Shown here piece after piece: positions 1 to 10,549 of a stretch of DNA of 64,000 bases. Source of the DNA: Monoplex corrugatus (lineage: Eukaryota > Mollusca > Gastropoda > Littorinimorpha > Ranellidae); NCBI GenBank assembly GCA_030674185.1, contig CM060312.1:67184674-67248673 (forward strand), given 5' to 3'. A program made the position numbers and the translations under genes. A model generated the notes under the pieces. That model was not told where the DNA came from. It did not search any database and worked only from the letters and a program-made list of their open reading frames with translations. Each line of letters opens with the position of its first letter. Position 1 is the first letter of the stretch.

Positions 1-535
1 GTTTGGCCAGTGATACACAACACTCTGACCTGCAAGCCAGGCCATGTCAAAGACCACTGTAACCTCGTCTGCTTCGAATGTACATGCATATCACCAACTT
101 TATAAGAAAGAACAACTAGACGAACCAGCTAATCCACTAACCATACAAAACCGTGCTTCATCAACACGAAACAACTTAATATTTTGATACGATACATAAA
201 AGAATAAACCCGTTTACCTTTCATGTATACATATCCTCTAAGTAAAGTCATGAAAATCAAATAAACGTCATCATCAATCAAAGAAAAATCACATGAGACA
301 CATTGCTTTCTTAATTAGTTTAGAAGACAGCCACAAAATGTGCACTTGCGTCTTAAGAAGTCGTATGTATAGTTGTGATAAACATATGCAAAAAAAAATA
401 GCCATGACCATTCTGTTTTTGTTGTCAAGTCTACAATGAGTGTCATAACATTGTTCTATATTGCTACATTTAAGGGATGCATCTTACCTTAAACTTGTTT
501 GAAAAGTTTCGTTATTGTCAGATAAAATATTTTGT
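1..535. other. intergenic, 3' flank of receptor 1
   Basis: AT-rich sequence with no coding pattern and no repeat I recognise. It lies just downstream of the receptor 1 stop codon (minus strand), so part of it should be the 3' untranslated region. I saw no clear minus-strand AATAAA signal. Confidence 0.5.
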
Positions 536-3508
536 TCAGTTTTCCAGCATATCAGCGTGTAATTCCAACCACTTCAAAAGTTTATTTTCGTTTTCTTTTC
601 TTTGTTTCTCCACAAGAATATTAAACGTGTATACAAACGGATTCAGAGCAGAGTTTAAGGGCAGCACAAAGATAGCTAAGGCCACATTCAACTCACCAGG
701 GATTGGAATACCAGTCAGTGCCAATAATCCACATAGTCCGATGGGAAACCAACACAAGAAATCGGTTACAGCCACAGTAATCAGTCTACGAGCTATGGTC
801 AAGTCTTTTGAAACTTTGGTCGTGTAGGATGTCAAGGTAGTCTTCTTTACTGACCAGTAGATAAATGCTTGACCAATTGAGATTAACAGAAGCAAGACGA
901 AATTGAAAACAATGAATACACTGTAGGAATAAACTCTTCCCTTGAACTCTTGTCTAGTGATTGGCAAAGGAATACACATTCCTGTCTGACTGTAGAATTC
1001 CCAGTGAGCTGTTATTGGAAATAATGGTATTGCCGCGAGAAACAAACCAACAGTCCATGAAATAAGACATGCAACAGCTGCTGAGAATCTTTTAAATCGA
1101 ATATTACTGAAAGGAAAGTGAATCACAATAAAACGATCTAGTGTGATCAGCCAGATGATCACAGCTGATACTTCACTGGATAACACAGACAGGAAACCTG
1201 CTATCTGACAGACCACACTGTTCTTCCAAATCATATCATAGTACAGATATTTACCTTGGTATACTACATCAGCCACGCCAATGATAGCAATGTATACTCC
1301 CATCAGAAAGTCTGCCATAGTCAGATTAGTGACAAACATACTAAAGCCACTCAGTGAAGTCTTCAAAACACATAAGCGAATGGTGTAAGAGAACATATTG
1401 CCTGTTACAGACATGCAACTGATCAACCAAAGAAACACACGATATGCTCCTGACTGTAATAAATCATCACACGAAGAAACTTCATCTTTTGGAGCGCTGC
1501 AGAATCGTTCTTCAAAATGACCTGGAAGTATAACACTGCAGCACAGTTTATAGTTCTTAGTAGTAATAACACCTATGTGATGAAGATCTTTAAACACATT
1601 CATAGGAAACGATTTGATAGGACTGCCCTCCATGAGCAGCGTGGTTAACTTGGGTACAAACTGAAAACCATCAGAGTCAATGGTGTGTATGGAGGTAAAT
1701 GATAGGTTAAGGCTCCGTATAGACAGAAAACGTGACAACACATGGCTGCCAAACACGGTCAGTCTGGTGTGTGACAGATCTACTGTCTTCAGTGCACTCT
1801 GCTCTGTTGAAGATGCTGGGTCACTGTGTAGTATGCTCAGAGGATTTTTAGCCAGGCGTAATGTTTGTAAGTTTTCTGAGCCAGGAAATACAGCCATGTC
1901 CACATGTTCCAATCTGTTGTCAGAGAGATCTAAAAACTGCAAGTTCAACAACTTGATGTCAGACAGCAATAACAAGGAACAATGGGCAAGACTCAGATGA
2001 ACAAGATATGTATGGTTACTTAAATCAGATAATATTACTCCAGAACCAGTAGCATCCAAATATCGAATGTCTGGAAAGAGGTGAGCAGAGAAATATTGAG
2101 GACATAAGAAAGCATGGCCATGACAAAGACAGACTTTGGGACAAGTTATTCCACACAATAGTTCATCATCATGCAGTGGACAGTGAGGCCAGCCATCACA
2201 TAGGTGATCACTATGAACACAAATACTGGAAGACCGACACTGAAAAAATTCTGGACACGTCATTCCCTCACAGGCTTCTTCATCTTCATGGCCAACGCAG
2301 TCGTATACTCCATTGCATCGTGTGTAGACAGGGAGACAGTTGTTGAGGTCACCAGGGCAACGATAGTGGGTGTCAGGACATGGTTCATCAGGTTTCAGTC
2401 TTGTCACAATAAAATCCCTGGTGCCATCAAAATTGACGAGGACTGGAGCAGGAAGATATCTGTATTGTGTCAAAACCATTGATTGGTCTTCACAGTCTGC
2501 TTCGTCTGAATTATCCAAACAGTCAGACCGTCTGTCACACCTCTTGTTGTAAGACACACACTGACCGTTGGTGCAGGTAAAAGCGTCACACGCAGGATGT
2601 TTACAGAACGACTCATCAGTTTTATCTTGGCAGTCAGATCTGAAGTCACATAATAATGAATATGATAGTTGTGTGTCGTCTCCATCACAAGTAAACAAAA
2701 CGACTGAAGCAGTATGTCTGACCGATACAGAACTGCTGTCTGTGTACCACATGTTAGAGAAAATACAAGGACTTATGTGTCTTTGAGCACATGCACTGTG
2801 TGGACCACATGCCAGGAAGGTAAGTGTTATGTGACCATTCTGACATCGGGTGAGATGTCCTCCAACTGTTGAAAATGACTTGTTAAGCGGCTGTTTCATT
2901 GCCGACTTGGTGAAATTTTTCCTAGTGAATTCACAGATCGCACTAATATTTGAAAAGTCTCCGTAGCCATATTTGTCGCGGTAATAAATACACTTAGCCT
3001 CCCAGAGTATATTAATTGACATACTCCATTCCCAAAGAAATGAGCATGATGTGTGTTTAAAATGATATTGATACGAGTTCTCTGTAAATCTATTGTGCAA
3101 CACAGTCTTGTCTGTGGCTGTTAAACTTTCTCTGTACATGTTAGGTAAAGTTGCGTCCCCCCAGTACACGCCAATTATCGTTTTCCTATCAGCTACATTA
3201 AATCTAGCGTACAAATCAATCAGTTGTGGCAAGTCATTGACACGTTTCGGTGCTGCTAATGTGCCACCAAGGAATTTACAGTACTGCTCCGCTTTCTTGA
3301 ATGGATTGTGCTCATCACTGTCAAACCTGAGTAGGGTGTCACTGCTGATGAATTTGTAGCACGTATAGCATGTCACCACGCAGCTCTGACAAGTAAGATT
3401 GCTATGGGGACAGTGTTCTGTTTCAGGCCATCTGTCTCCACAATCTGATCTCACCTTTGACAAGCAATACAAGGAATATACACGAAACAGATGATAACCT
3501 ATTGGCAA
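536..3508 (-). CDS. GRL101-like receptor 1: CTLD, LDLa, LRR and seven-helix GPCR (terminal exon)
   Basis: A cell-surface receptor of the leucine-rich-repeat GPCR group. Counting from the frame edge at 3508: a C-type-lectin-like domain without the calcium-binding WND motif (about 45-195), a Cys-rich linker, a partial then three full LDLa modules (about 276-452, with the CDxxxDCxDxSDE pattern), an N-terminal LRR cap (CPKVCLCHG), about six LRRs (475-650), a Cys hinge, and seven membrane helices (690-965). The switch residues are present: D in LTMADF, DRF in place of DRY, CWFP, and NPFVY. The ectodomain implies a protein or lipoprotein-like ligand, which is inference. The frame opens at TTG with no signal peptide, and an in-frame stop lies about 40 bases upstream, so a 5' exon is expected. 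Phase-0 acceptor-like sites end at 3455. The TCAAAG|GTGAGA there also resembles a donor, so the boundary is uncertain. The paralogue lies at 13465-17526. Confidence 0.9.
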   Translation of the reverse strand: MPIGYHLFRVYSLYCLSKVRSDCGDRWPETEHCPHSNLTCQSCVVTCYTCYKFISSDTLLRFDSDEHNPFKKAEQYCKFLGGTLAAPKRVNDLPQLIDLYARFNVADRKTIIGVYWGDATLPNMYRESLTATDKTVLHNRFTENSYQYHFKHTSCSFLWEWSMSINILWEAKCIYYRDKYGYGDFSNISAICEFTRKNFTKSAMKQPLNKSFSTVGGHLTRCQNGHITLTFLACGPHSACAQRHISPCIFSNMWYTDSSSVSVRHTASVVLFTCDGDDTQLSYSLLCDFRSDCQDKTDESFCKHPACDAFTCTNGQCVSYNKRCDRRSDCLDNSDEADCEDQSMVLTQYRYLPAPVLVNFDGTRDFIVTRLKPDEPCPDTHYRCPGDLNNCLPVYTRCNGVYDCVGHEDEEACEGMTCPEFFQCRSSSICVHSDHLCDGWPHCPLHDDELLCGITCPKVCLCHGHAFLCPQYFSAHLFPDIRYLDATGSGVILSDLSNHTYLVHLSLAHCSLLLLSDIKLLNLQFLDLSDNRLEHVDMAVFPGSENLQTLRLAKNPLSILHSDPASSTEQSALKTVDLSHTRLTVFGSHVLSRFLSIRSLNLSFTSIHTIDSDGFQFVPKLTTLLMEGSPIKSFPMNVFKDLHHIGVITTKNYKLCCSVILPGHFEERFCSAPKDEVSSCDDLLQSGAYRVFLWLISCMSVTGNMFSYTIRLCVLKTSLSGFSMFVTNLTMADFLMGVYIAIIGVADVVYQGKYLYYDMIWKNSVVCQIAGFLSVLSSEVSAVIIWLITLDRFIVIHFPFSNIRFKRFSAAVACLISWTVGLFLAAIPLFPITAHWEFYSQTGMCIPLPITRQEFKGRVYSYSVFIVFNFVLLLLISIGQAFIYWSVKKTTLTSYTTKVSKDLTIARRLITVAVTDFLCWFPIGLCGLLALTGIPIPGELNVALAIFVLPLNSALNPFVYTFNILVEKQRKENENKLLKWLELHADMLEN

Positions 3509-4074
3509 ATGATAATTGATGGACGATGGAAAACAAAATAAAACAACTCAATACCAAACCCCAAAATAAAATGTGTACAGATAATCAGACCCAGTTGACG
3601 CACAGCATCCTTCTTGCAAATCTTTAATTACTTGTAAAACAAACTCATTCCTTTAGAAAACAGATTGAATGTTGATCAGATGTAATGCTCTGATAAGTCA
3701 TGGATGTGATTTTGTCATAACCTTGTTTTCATCTTATGACTGATGTCTCGTTGTTTCCTGGGAAATGGTCACCAGATGTTTAAGATAACCTGTTATAATT
3801 CATATTTCATGAATTTTTCCACTTCCACGTATTTTGCTCTGAAGCGAGATGACTTTTGGTTTTAAATTGCTCAGATGAAATCGTGAATATTTTTTTTGAA
3901 TTTCCAAGTTTGTGTACTTGTTTATTATTTGATTCAGGTATCATTATAAGTTTTATGTCATATGCAAACTATTTGATTTGGTAGTGGCTTTATTGTCACC
4001 ATGAAAATTTTGATTCTCTAGTTTCATGTGCTGTGAAGACTTCATTGGGTTAAATAGATTGCAGCCACATGCAG
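3509..4074. other. AT-rich non-coding stretch
   Basis: No gene or repeat recognised. If receptor 1 is spliced this is intron; if not, it is the 5' flank. In the receptor frame a TGA lies at 3548-3550. Confidence 0.5.
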
Positions 4075-4475
4075 ATCATCATCATCATCAGGTGCCCTGC
4101 CGCATGGCGTTGGCGATCATGGACTTCCATCTGTCTCTATCTCTCGTTGCCCCTAGCATCTCTCCCACCCCCCTCATCCCCAGTCCACTCTGCAAGTCCG
4201 TCCAGCATTTTCTCCCTGGGTCTACCCGGTGCTGTCTTTCCCTCCAACTTTCCCGTTGTGACCAGGTACTCCAAATCCCCTTCCTCATAAAATGGCCCAT
4301 AAATGTTGCCTGTCTTTTCCTAATCTTCCTTATAAGTGATCTACTTGTGTCCGCCTCCATCAAGACTGTCTCGTTTGTTCTCTTTGCTGTCCATGGAACT
4401 CTCAACATTCTTCTTAGAAACCACATCTCGGCCGCCTCAATCTTGTTCTGGTTTTGTTTGTTGACTGCAGATACC
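4075..4475 (-). mobile_element. LINE-A (RTE-type) 3' end, copy 1
   Basis: A 5'-truncated non-LTR retrotransposon. On the minus strand the frame encodes the C-terminal region shared by all copies here (AAEMWFLRRMLRVPW, then IRKRQATFMGHFMRKG) and runs to the terminal MRQGT. The element ends in a (GAT)n tail, seen on the plus strand as ATCATCATCATCA. The reading frame is nearly intact in this segment, which suggests a fairly young insertion. The family matches RTE-clade endonuclease/reverse transcriptase proteins, judged from the 10550-12310 copy. A (CT)n tract begins where the homology stops. Confidence 0.85.
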
Positions 4476-4484
4476 ATTGCTAAT

Positions 4485-4519
<35 letters not shown>

Positions 4520-4570
4520 TGCTCGCTCTCTTTCTCTCTCTCTCTCTCTCTCTGTCTCTCTGTCTCTCTG

Positions 4571-4601
<31 letters not shown>

Positions 4602-4660
4602 TATCACACGAACACGCACATGCACACGCACACGCACACGCAGTTGAACAGAAGAATCGT
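4476..4660. repeat. (CT)n tract followed by (CACACG)n
   Basis: A simple pyrimidine repeat with a short CACACG tail. The overlapping frames of 76-214 codons are Ser/Leu- or Arg/Glu-rich artefacts. Confidence 0.95.
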
Positions 4661-4776
4661 CACTCAATAGGCCTTCCTGTAGTAACTGTCATGCAGTAGG
4701 CATCGCACAGTAGGGTGGACCCCAATGATGTATCTGTCCATGGACTGAAGCTAAAAACTGTAAACAATTCACTTAC

Positions 4777-4881
4777 CTTGTATCCTGCACAGTTGGAGGA
4801 CTCTAAAACAAGTACCAATACAATATGGCCAGCAAAGTTATAGGCCATCAGAACTGAGCATAGCTCAGCCAAACAAATCAC
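4777..4881 (-). CDS. candidate internal exon (35 codons, phase 0)
   Basis: Minus strand: an acceptor-like ATATTACAG precedes 4881, and a strong donor AAG|GTAAGT begins at 4776. Both ends fall on codon boundaries, and the enclosed frame is open (starts VICLAELCS, ends SSNCAGYK). The same phase-0 rule fits the acceptor at 3455 of receptor 1 and the donor at 9634, so this may be an upstream exon of receptor 1. I do not recognise the peptide, and splicing is not shown by sequence alone. The hydrophobic, Cys-containing segment could belong to an extracellular domain. Confidence 0.35.
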
Positions 4882-5198
4882 CTGTAATATCTGAACACTG
4901 TGAAACATGCAACCCATGAAATACACGTGATACCCATGACCCCACACAAAACTGAGGGAGTCTATGCTTGTACATTCAAATGAACAGCCTGCTATTCACT
5001 GTGTTTTTTAACACGTCCCTCCCGACAAACAAGGCTCACTCAAAATCCTCCCTCCCCCACAACCAAGAATGACTACAAAAGAGGGGTCGGTTTCAGAATG
5101 GAACAAAACATGTTCATCTGTGACAATAACCCTAACGTATAAATAAACTTGTTATTTAAATGCATGACAATTATTGGACGTATATCCACCTGAAAAGA
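4882..5198. other. non-coding, nothing recognised
   Basis: No coding signal or known repeat. Possible intron of receptor 1. Confidence 0.4.
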
Positions 5199-5465
5199 TT
5201 TCTTAGAACCCCAAGACACATCATAACAAAATTGCCACGTCAACCAGACAAGATTCTTTAAGATCCAAGAACATTTCATGACAAAATAGCCTTGACAACA
5301 AGACAAGATTCCTTAAAATCCAAGAACATCTCATAACAAAATTGCCTCAACAACCAGACACGATTCCTTAAGATCCAAGAACTTTATTAACAAAATAGTC
5401 TAGACAACCAGACAAGATTCACATAAATCCAAGAATATTTCAACATCAGATTAGCATCTACAACC
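5199..5465. repeat. degenerate tandem repeat, about 55-bp period
   Basis: Four to five diverged units carry the recurring phrases AACCAGACAAGATTC, TTAAGATCCAAGAAC and CATAACAAAATTGCC at roughly 55-base spacing. The unit is non-coding and degrades towards both ends. Confidence 0.75.
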
Positions 5466-5520
5466 AAACTAGTGCGTAGAAAGTCCATCCACTCTCATAT
5501 CTAGTTCATTGACCTAACCA

Positions 5521-5642
5521 TCATCATCATGTGCCCTGCCACATGGCGTTGGCGATCATAACCCTCCATATGAAACTGTCCCTTTTCAGTGCAAGTACAT
5601 CCCCCAGCCTCTCCATCCTCAGCCACTCTGCAAGTCCATCTG
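5521..5642 (-). mobile_element. LINE-A 3' end, copy 2 (short)
   Basis: About 120 bases of the same RTE-type 3' end as at 4075: an ATCATCATCAT tail, then the conserved GTGCCCTGCCACATGGCGTT block, then the AGCCACTCTGCAAGTCCATCT block. It stops abruptly where a SINE 3' part begins at 5643. Confidence 0.8.
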
Positions 5643-5772
5643 GGTTTATGTGCAGGCTTAAGGCTTGTGCCAAGAACACCATAAAAATGGCATCTGTGAT
5701 GCTAGTGAATAGTTAATTCGTTCTGAGCGAGGAGACGTCGTCTTGAGAAACTGAAACTGAAACTAAAAACTG
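5643..5772 (+). mobile_element. SINE-1 family, 3' part
   Basis: It shares the blocks TTTATGTGCAGGCTTAAGGC, GAGCGAGGAGACGTCGTC and the tail TTGAGAAACTGAAACTGAAA with copies at 58090 and 60630. The (GAAACT)n-type tail marks the 3' end. The tRNA-like head is missing. Confidence 0.8.
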
Positions 5773-5779
5773 AGGAGTG

Positions 5780-8160
5780 TGATGCTGTAGTAATTATTGC
5801 AATTACTCCTGTCACCTTTATTTCTGTGCAGTGTGATTATCTTTGCATCCCTCGTGTCCCTTGGCACTTCACCTTCTCTCCAGCAGAGGTGGAGGATTTC
5901 GAGCAAATCAGTGGTGAGAGTTCCTTTGCAGCATCTCAGGACTTTGGCGAGGACACCATCTTACTCAGAAGCTCAGCCAGTGGCAAAAGTCTGCCTTGCT
6001 GAGCTCTTCGTCTGTGGGTACTCTGTCATGTTTCTCCAGCACTGACCTAACAATCAGTGGAGTTCAAGGTGTGTTCCTCAGCCATGTACTCCCTTGCATA
6101 TAGATCAGAGTAGTGTTCTGTCCTGTGCTTTATCTGCTGTGACAGTTCCTAGATTATTTCCCCTGTGGTACATTTCAAAGAGGCTATTTACTTGTGTTGA
6201 AGCCAGTGCTTGCTTTATCCCAACATACATCCCCTTGATGTTGCCTGTGTCTGCTGCTGTCTGTATCTGAGAGCAGAGTTTTAGCCAGTACTCAATGGCT
6301 CATTGCCTGGTGAGCAACTGAACGTTGCTTTTGGCAGCCCATATAACCTGCTGGTTCCGTTATTTGGCTGGCTTTGTATGCAGCATTTCTCCAGAATAGG
6401 CCTCAAACACGTCCGCTCACTTGTTTATATTCTTGTCAACAGCCGATATGGCAGAGCTATGGATAGTGTTTCTGAAATGTTCCATCTTCCTCTAAGCTTT
6501 AGCATTGGACCAGACTGGAATAGCTTTCTCAGGAGCCTGTGCAAATTCTTCCTTGTTCTCTCAGTTGTAAATCTTGCATGTATCTATGCAAGGTCTGCTT
6601 CCTTCCTCGAGCGATGAAGTCTCCACTTGAAGTTTCACTTTTCTGCATACCAAGGAGTAGTCTGTATCACAGTCAGTGCTCTGAAAGCTGTATGTGATCT
6701 TGATGCTAAGAGAGTTGCAGCGTCTGGTGAGGATCAGGTCGATCTGGTGCCAGTGTTTCGATCTTGGATGTCTCCAGGAAAACTCTATGCTGAGGTTTGG
6801 AGTTTAAGAATGTGTTGGTGACGCAGAGGCTCTGGTGACAGCACAACTCCAGAAGACGCTTCATATTTTCATTCATCCTTCAGTTCTGAAGTGACCAAGC
6901 AAATAGGCCAGGAACCCTGATTAGCACATACTCTGGCATTGAAAATGCCGAGGATGACTAACAGCTTTTTTTCAGGGTTTCTCTGGATGGCAGTGTTGAG
7001 ATCGTCGTAAAACTTGTCTTTCATGTGTACTATGGAAGTGAGTGTTAGTGAATGCACTGACGTGCTGACGAGTCCAGAAGAGGTGTGGAGCTGTAAGAAC
7101 AGGTATTCGTTTCGTCCCCTCTGTGGGAGAAACAATGGATCCCAGCAATTTGTTTCTGACCACAAATCCCATTCCATGTTCCCTGATTCGACATGGTGAT
7201 TTCCCCCACCAGAAAAATGACAAAAGTCCTTCTCCGTCATACATCCCTATCCTACAAGCCCAGTCTCTTGGAGGGCAACGATGTCCATTTGCAGTCTGCT
7301 TAATTCAGAGTCAATGACTGCTGTCTTGCGATAATCGTTGATTTCTTGTATGTTGTCATTTAAAGCCTGCTGTCATCGTCTTGACGTTCCCAGTGGCCAG
7401 CTTTAGAGCAGATGTTTTCTTTCTTTTTTTTTTTGATTTGCTGGCACACATACGTGATGTCGATCTGCTTGTAGATTTTTTTTACCATAAACATCATGTA
7501 CCCAGAGAGATTAACGGTGGAACAGCACTTTAGTGGATGGGGAGTGCCCAACTTGAGGCAGACAGTGGCTGCCCAATGAGATATGATGGCCTCTCTCACA
7601 GGTGCAAGCAGCCCCTTGCGTCTAGGTCTATGCCAATTGAGCAAGAGACTTATAATCAGTAGACTGTTGCTTCCTGTTGTGTTAACGCTAAATGGGGAAG
7701 CTGGAGTGTCCTCTCGAGAGTGGAAGGCCTATGGAAGACCACCTGTTCCCCACGTAGAGGTCCCCTCTCTCCACGTCGCTGAAGTGATCCAGTGGAAAGG
7801 CAATGGCCGTATATGCTAGATCCAGCGCCACTGCAAGAGTTGCCAGAACAATTCTGTTTACAACATTGAGCTGCCTCACAGGCTGTGACTCTTGGTTTCT
7901 TCCTCAAGATTTACCAAAGCCATAGCCCTGAGGCAGCAAAGGTTTCAAGTCAGTGTTTTCTTCACCTAGATGAGTTACCACCAAAGGTTCACAAGCCCCA
8001 TCTGCTCGAAGGATCGCTATTAGTATGGTCTCTACCCTCCAACCTGTCTGGCTTGGATAGTCCTGCAGGAGACAAATCTCCAGCCAGCATACCTCTCCAT
8101 GTCGGCGAGACACACAAGCTCCCTGACCATGACAAGGTTGCAAGTCTGTGGGAGACTATG
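5780..8160 (-). pseudogene. LINE-B degenerate copy (EEP endonuclease and 5' RT region)
   Basis: It is collinear with the better copy at 34059-38095: 5785 matches 35583 and about 8050 matches about 37900. The minus-strand frame at 6869-7240 keeps the endonuclease signature VILGIFNARV, which corresponds to FILGDLNARV with the catalytic D lost. The frame is broken by many stops and shifts, so the copy is dead. The 3' half of the RT is absent, replaced by the SINE at 5643-5772. The right edge (the element's 5' end) runs into an (ATACAT)n tract. Confidence 0.75.
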
Positions 8161-8227
8161 TATATAATTATATATATACATATACATAAAAACATACATA
8201 TACATGTGTACATAGACATATACATAT
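8161..8227. repeat. (ATACAT)n microsatellite
   Basis: An impure TACATA repeat between the 5' end of LINE-B copy 1 and the (GAT)n tail of LINE-A copy 3. Confidence 0.9.
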
Positions 8228-9056
8228 CATCATCATCGTCATCATCATCATCATGTGCCCTGCCGCATTGCGGAGGCGATCATAGCCCTCCGTATGTATC
8301 TATCCCTTGTCGCCGCAAAGCACATCTTCCACCCTCTCCGTCCTCAGCCACCCTGCAAGTCCATCTAATATTTTTTCCCTGGGTCTATCTGGTGTTTTCT
8401 TTCCCTCCAGCTTTCCTGTTGTGACCAGGCACACAAATTCCCCTTTCCTCGTAAAATGACCTATAAATGTTGCTTGTCTTTTCCTAATCTTCTTCATGAA
8501 TGATCTTCTTGTGTATGCCTTCATCCAGACTGTCTCTTTTCTTTTCATTGCTGTCCATGGAACTCTCAACATTCTTCTTAGAAACCACATCTCAGCTGCC
8601 TCAATCTTGTTCTGGCTTTGCGTGTTGACTGCCCTTGCCTCACAATCGTGTAACATTGTCGGTTATATATAACATTCAATAACTCTCTTCCTGGTGTTAA
8701 TAAATAGGCACTTGTTGGTAAGAATGGTTTTTATCTTCTTGAATGCTGTTTTGGCTTGGCCAATTCTGCTGGCTATTTCTATTGTGCATCTGCCGTCTGG
8801 TGAGATGACCGTTCCCAGATATTAATTTTGTATGAGGGGATTTCATGTTTTTTACTGATTACCATGACTTCAGTGTTCTTGTTATTTAGCTCCAACCCTT
8901 TGTTTTTGCTTTCTATTTCTAGTACATTCACAAGGTTCTGTAGGTCCCTTTCATTTTCTGCAATTTCTGTCATCTGCTTAACGAATGTTGTTTATCGTTT
9001 TTCCTCCAACCTTTAATCCAGGGCATTCTTCTAGGTTTCTCATGATAGTTTCGCTA
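8228..9056 (-). mobile_element. LINE-A, copy 3
   Basis: About 0.83 kb. On the minus strand it reads from the RT region after the catalytic motif (IMRNLEECPGLKVGGKTINN, QNLVNVLEIESK) through the C-terminal MWFLRRMLRVPW block to the (GAT)n tail at 8228-8256. Frameshifts and a deleted YADD segment make it non-functional. It sits between two LINE-B 5' ends and so looks like a nested insertion. Confidence 0.85.
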
Positions 9057-9152
9057 CCAGGAGACAAATCTCCAGCCGGCATACCTCTCTGTGTCAGTGA
9101 GACACAACCTTTCCGACCACGACAAGGTTGCAAGTCTGCGGGAGGCCATGTA
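9057..9152 (-). mobile_element. LINE-B 5'-end fragment
   Basis: About 95 bases closely matching 8060-8160 (blocks CAGGAGACAAATCTCCAGCC and GACAAGGTTGCAAGTCTG). As in the other copies, the right edge passes directly into an (ATACAT)n array. Confidence 0.65.
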
Positions 9153-9168
9153 CATATACGTACGTATT

Positions 9169-9227
<59 letters not shown>

Positions 9228-9312
9228 TCATATACATATACATACATATACATACACATATACATATACATACATGTATACATATATTATATACATATAC
9301 ATATACATACCC
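9153..9312. repeat. (ATACAT)n microsatellite
   Basis: About 160 bases of ATACAT units. Frames on both strands give poly-(HI) or poly-(YM) peptides, which are artefacts. Confidence 0.95.
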
Positions 9313-9634
9313 AAGTGCCAACACGAGAAGGAGTCCTGGTGTACTTTTTTGGTACAAGTTTATGATTTTATGATTTTTTGCAACACAGGCATATAATTTG
9401 TAGTTTTCAATTTGCATTTCAGATGATTATTTAAAATTTACGGTTTTGTTCACAAGATTTGCTTTCTCCACAAGCTTATGACTCTAATATTTGTGACACA
9501 GTCCAGTTTGTAGTTTTTAATTTGTATTTCAGTTTATGATCATGGATTTATTTTCATTATTTTATTTCATTTATAGTCTCTATCCTTTCATTTTGTTCGG
9601 CCCTAGAACACATACTGAAGACTGAATCACTTAC

Positions 9635-9877
9635 CGGCACCTGTATCAGCACACAAATATCGGATGAAGCGGAAAGCTTGGGTCCATCTGGGTCCAAGAC
9701 TTTACCCACCGCTTGGCCCATGACGTTATTCTCTGATAGATTCTGCGGGTAACAGTCTTTTAGCATCCCAGCAAAATCTTGGACACTGGACAATAGTAGA
9801 CGTACAACAACGACAGCAAGAGACCCTTGCATCATCGACCAGGCGTGCACATTCATGCAGGAATCTAGCTCCGAATC
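9635..9877 (-). CDS. candidate exon (81 codons, phase 0 at both ends)
   Basis: Minus strand: acceptor-like TTTGTGTCAAG ends at 9878, and a consensus donor GTAAGT starts at 9634. The enclosed frame is open and begins and ends on codon boundaries. It contains MMQGSLAVVVVRLLL, which could be a signal-peptide core if translation starts at an internal Met. I do not recognise the family. It lies upstream of receptor 1 in the same orientation and with matching intron phase, so a 5' exon of that gene is possible. An unrelated gene is equally possible. Confidence 0.35.
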
Positions 9878-10549
9878 CTTGACACAAATTTACAATTTTC
9901 GGTGATAATCATCGTACACAATGTTTACATTTTTTTCTGTGTAAACAGCCTTTATGTCCCTCCAAAACATTAAGAAATCTGGTATTGCCGTAAGTAGTTT
10001 TTATAGTTTTTTACGCGAATGCAGAATGTACACGTAAGACTGTTCGCAGCTCCCATTTTCTCAAAGATATCGCTTTTGACCAGAATATTTCGTCATATTC
10101 TACTTTCAACAAAATTCTAGTTGTGTAAAAATTCTAGTTGTATTTCTTTCAGTTTTCGTATTTGCTTAAGTGCTTTTTTTCAAAGTCAATTATGATGCCT
10201 AGTCTACTTTCGCATTTAACAAAGGAACTGATTTCGAATGTCAGAAAATGATCTAGTGGTATATCATAGTATATTCTCGATCCTTTACCTGATTTTGATA
10301 CGTTTTGAGGTACTTTTGCTTTTATTTTCGACACAGTCTCTGTTTTCAGTCTTGATATTATACTTGCGTAACTCTTGATTGAATGTGTCTTCTTCTTTTT
10401 CGCCCTCAACTCTGTGAGGTGCCACAGTAAAGAACCATTCAGCAGATTCCTCCAGCTGTGTCGGATGTTACCTGAGCCTGAATCTCTGCAAATGGTTTAT
10501 CTGTCCAGTCTTCAGTGTTGTCATTTCATCGTGTTTCATCAGGAATAGG
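9878..10549. other. AT-rich non-coding stretch
   Basis: No supported gene. The minus-strand frame at 10149-10409 is Lys/Ser-rich and matches nothing I know. Confidence 0.4.

Noticed and set aside
7885..8424. 179-codon plus-strand frame
   Set aside because: Antisense to LINE-B and LINE-A fragments and crossing an ATACAT repeat.
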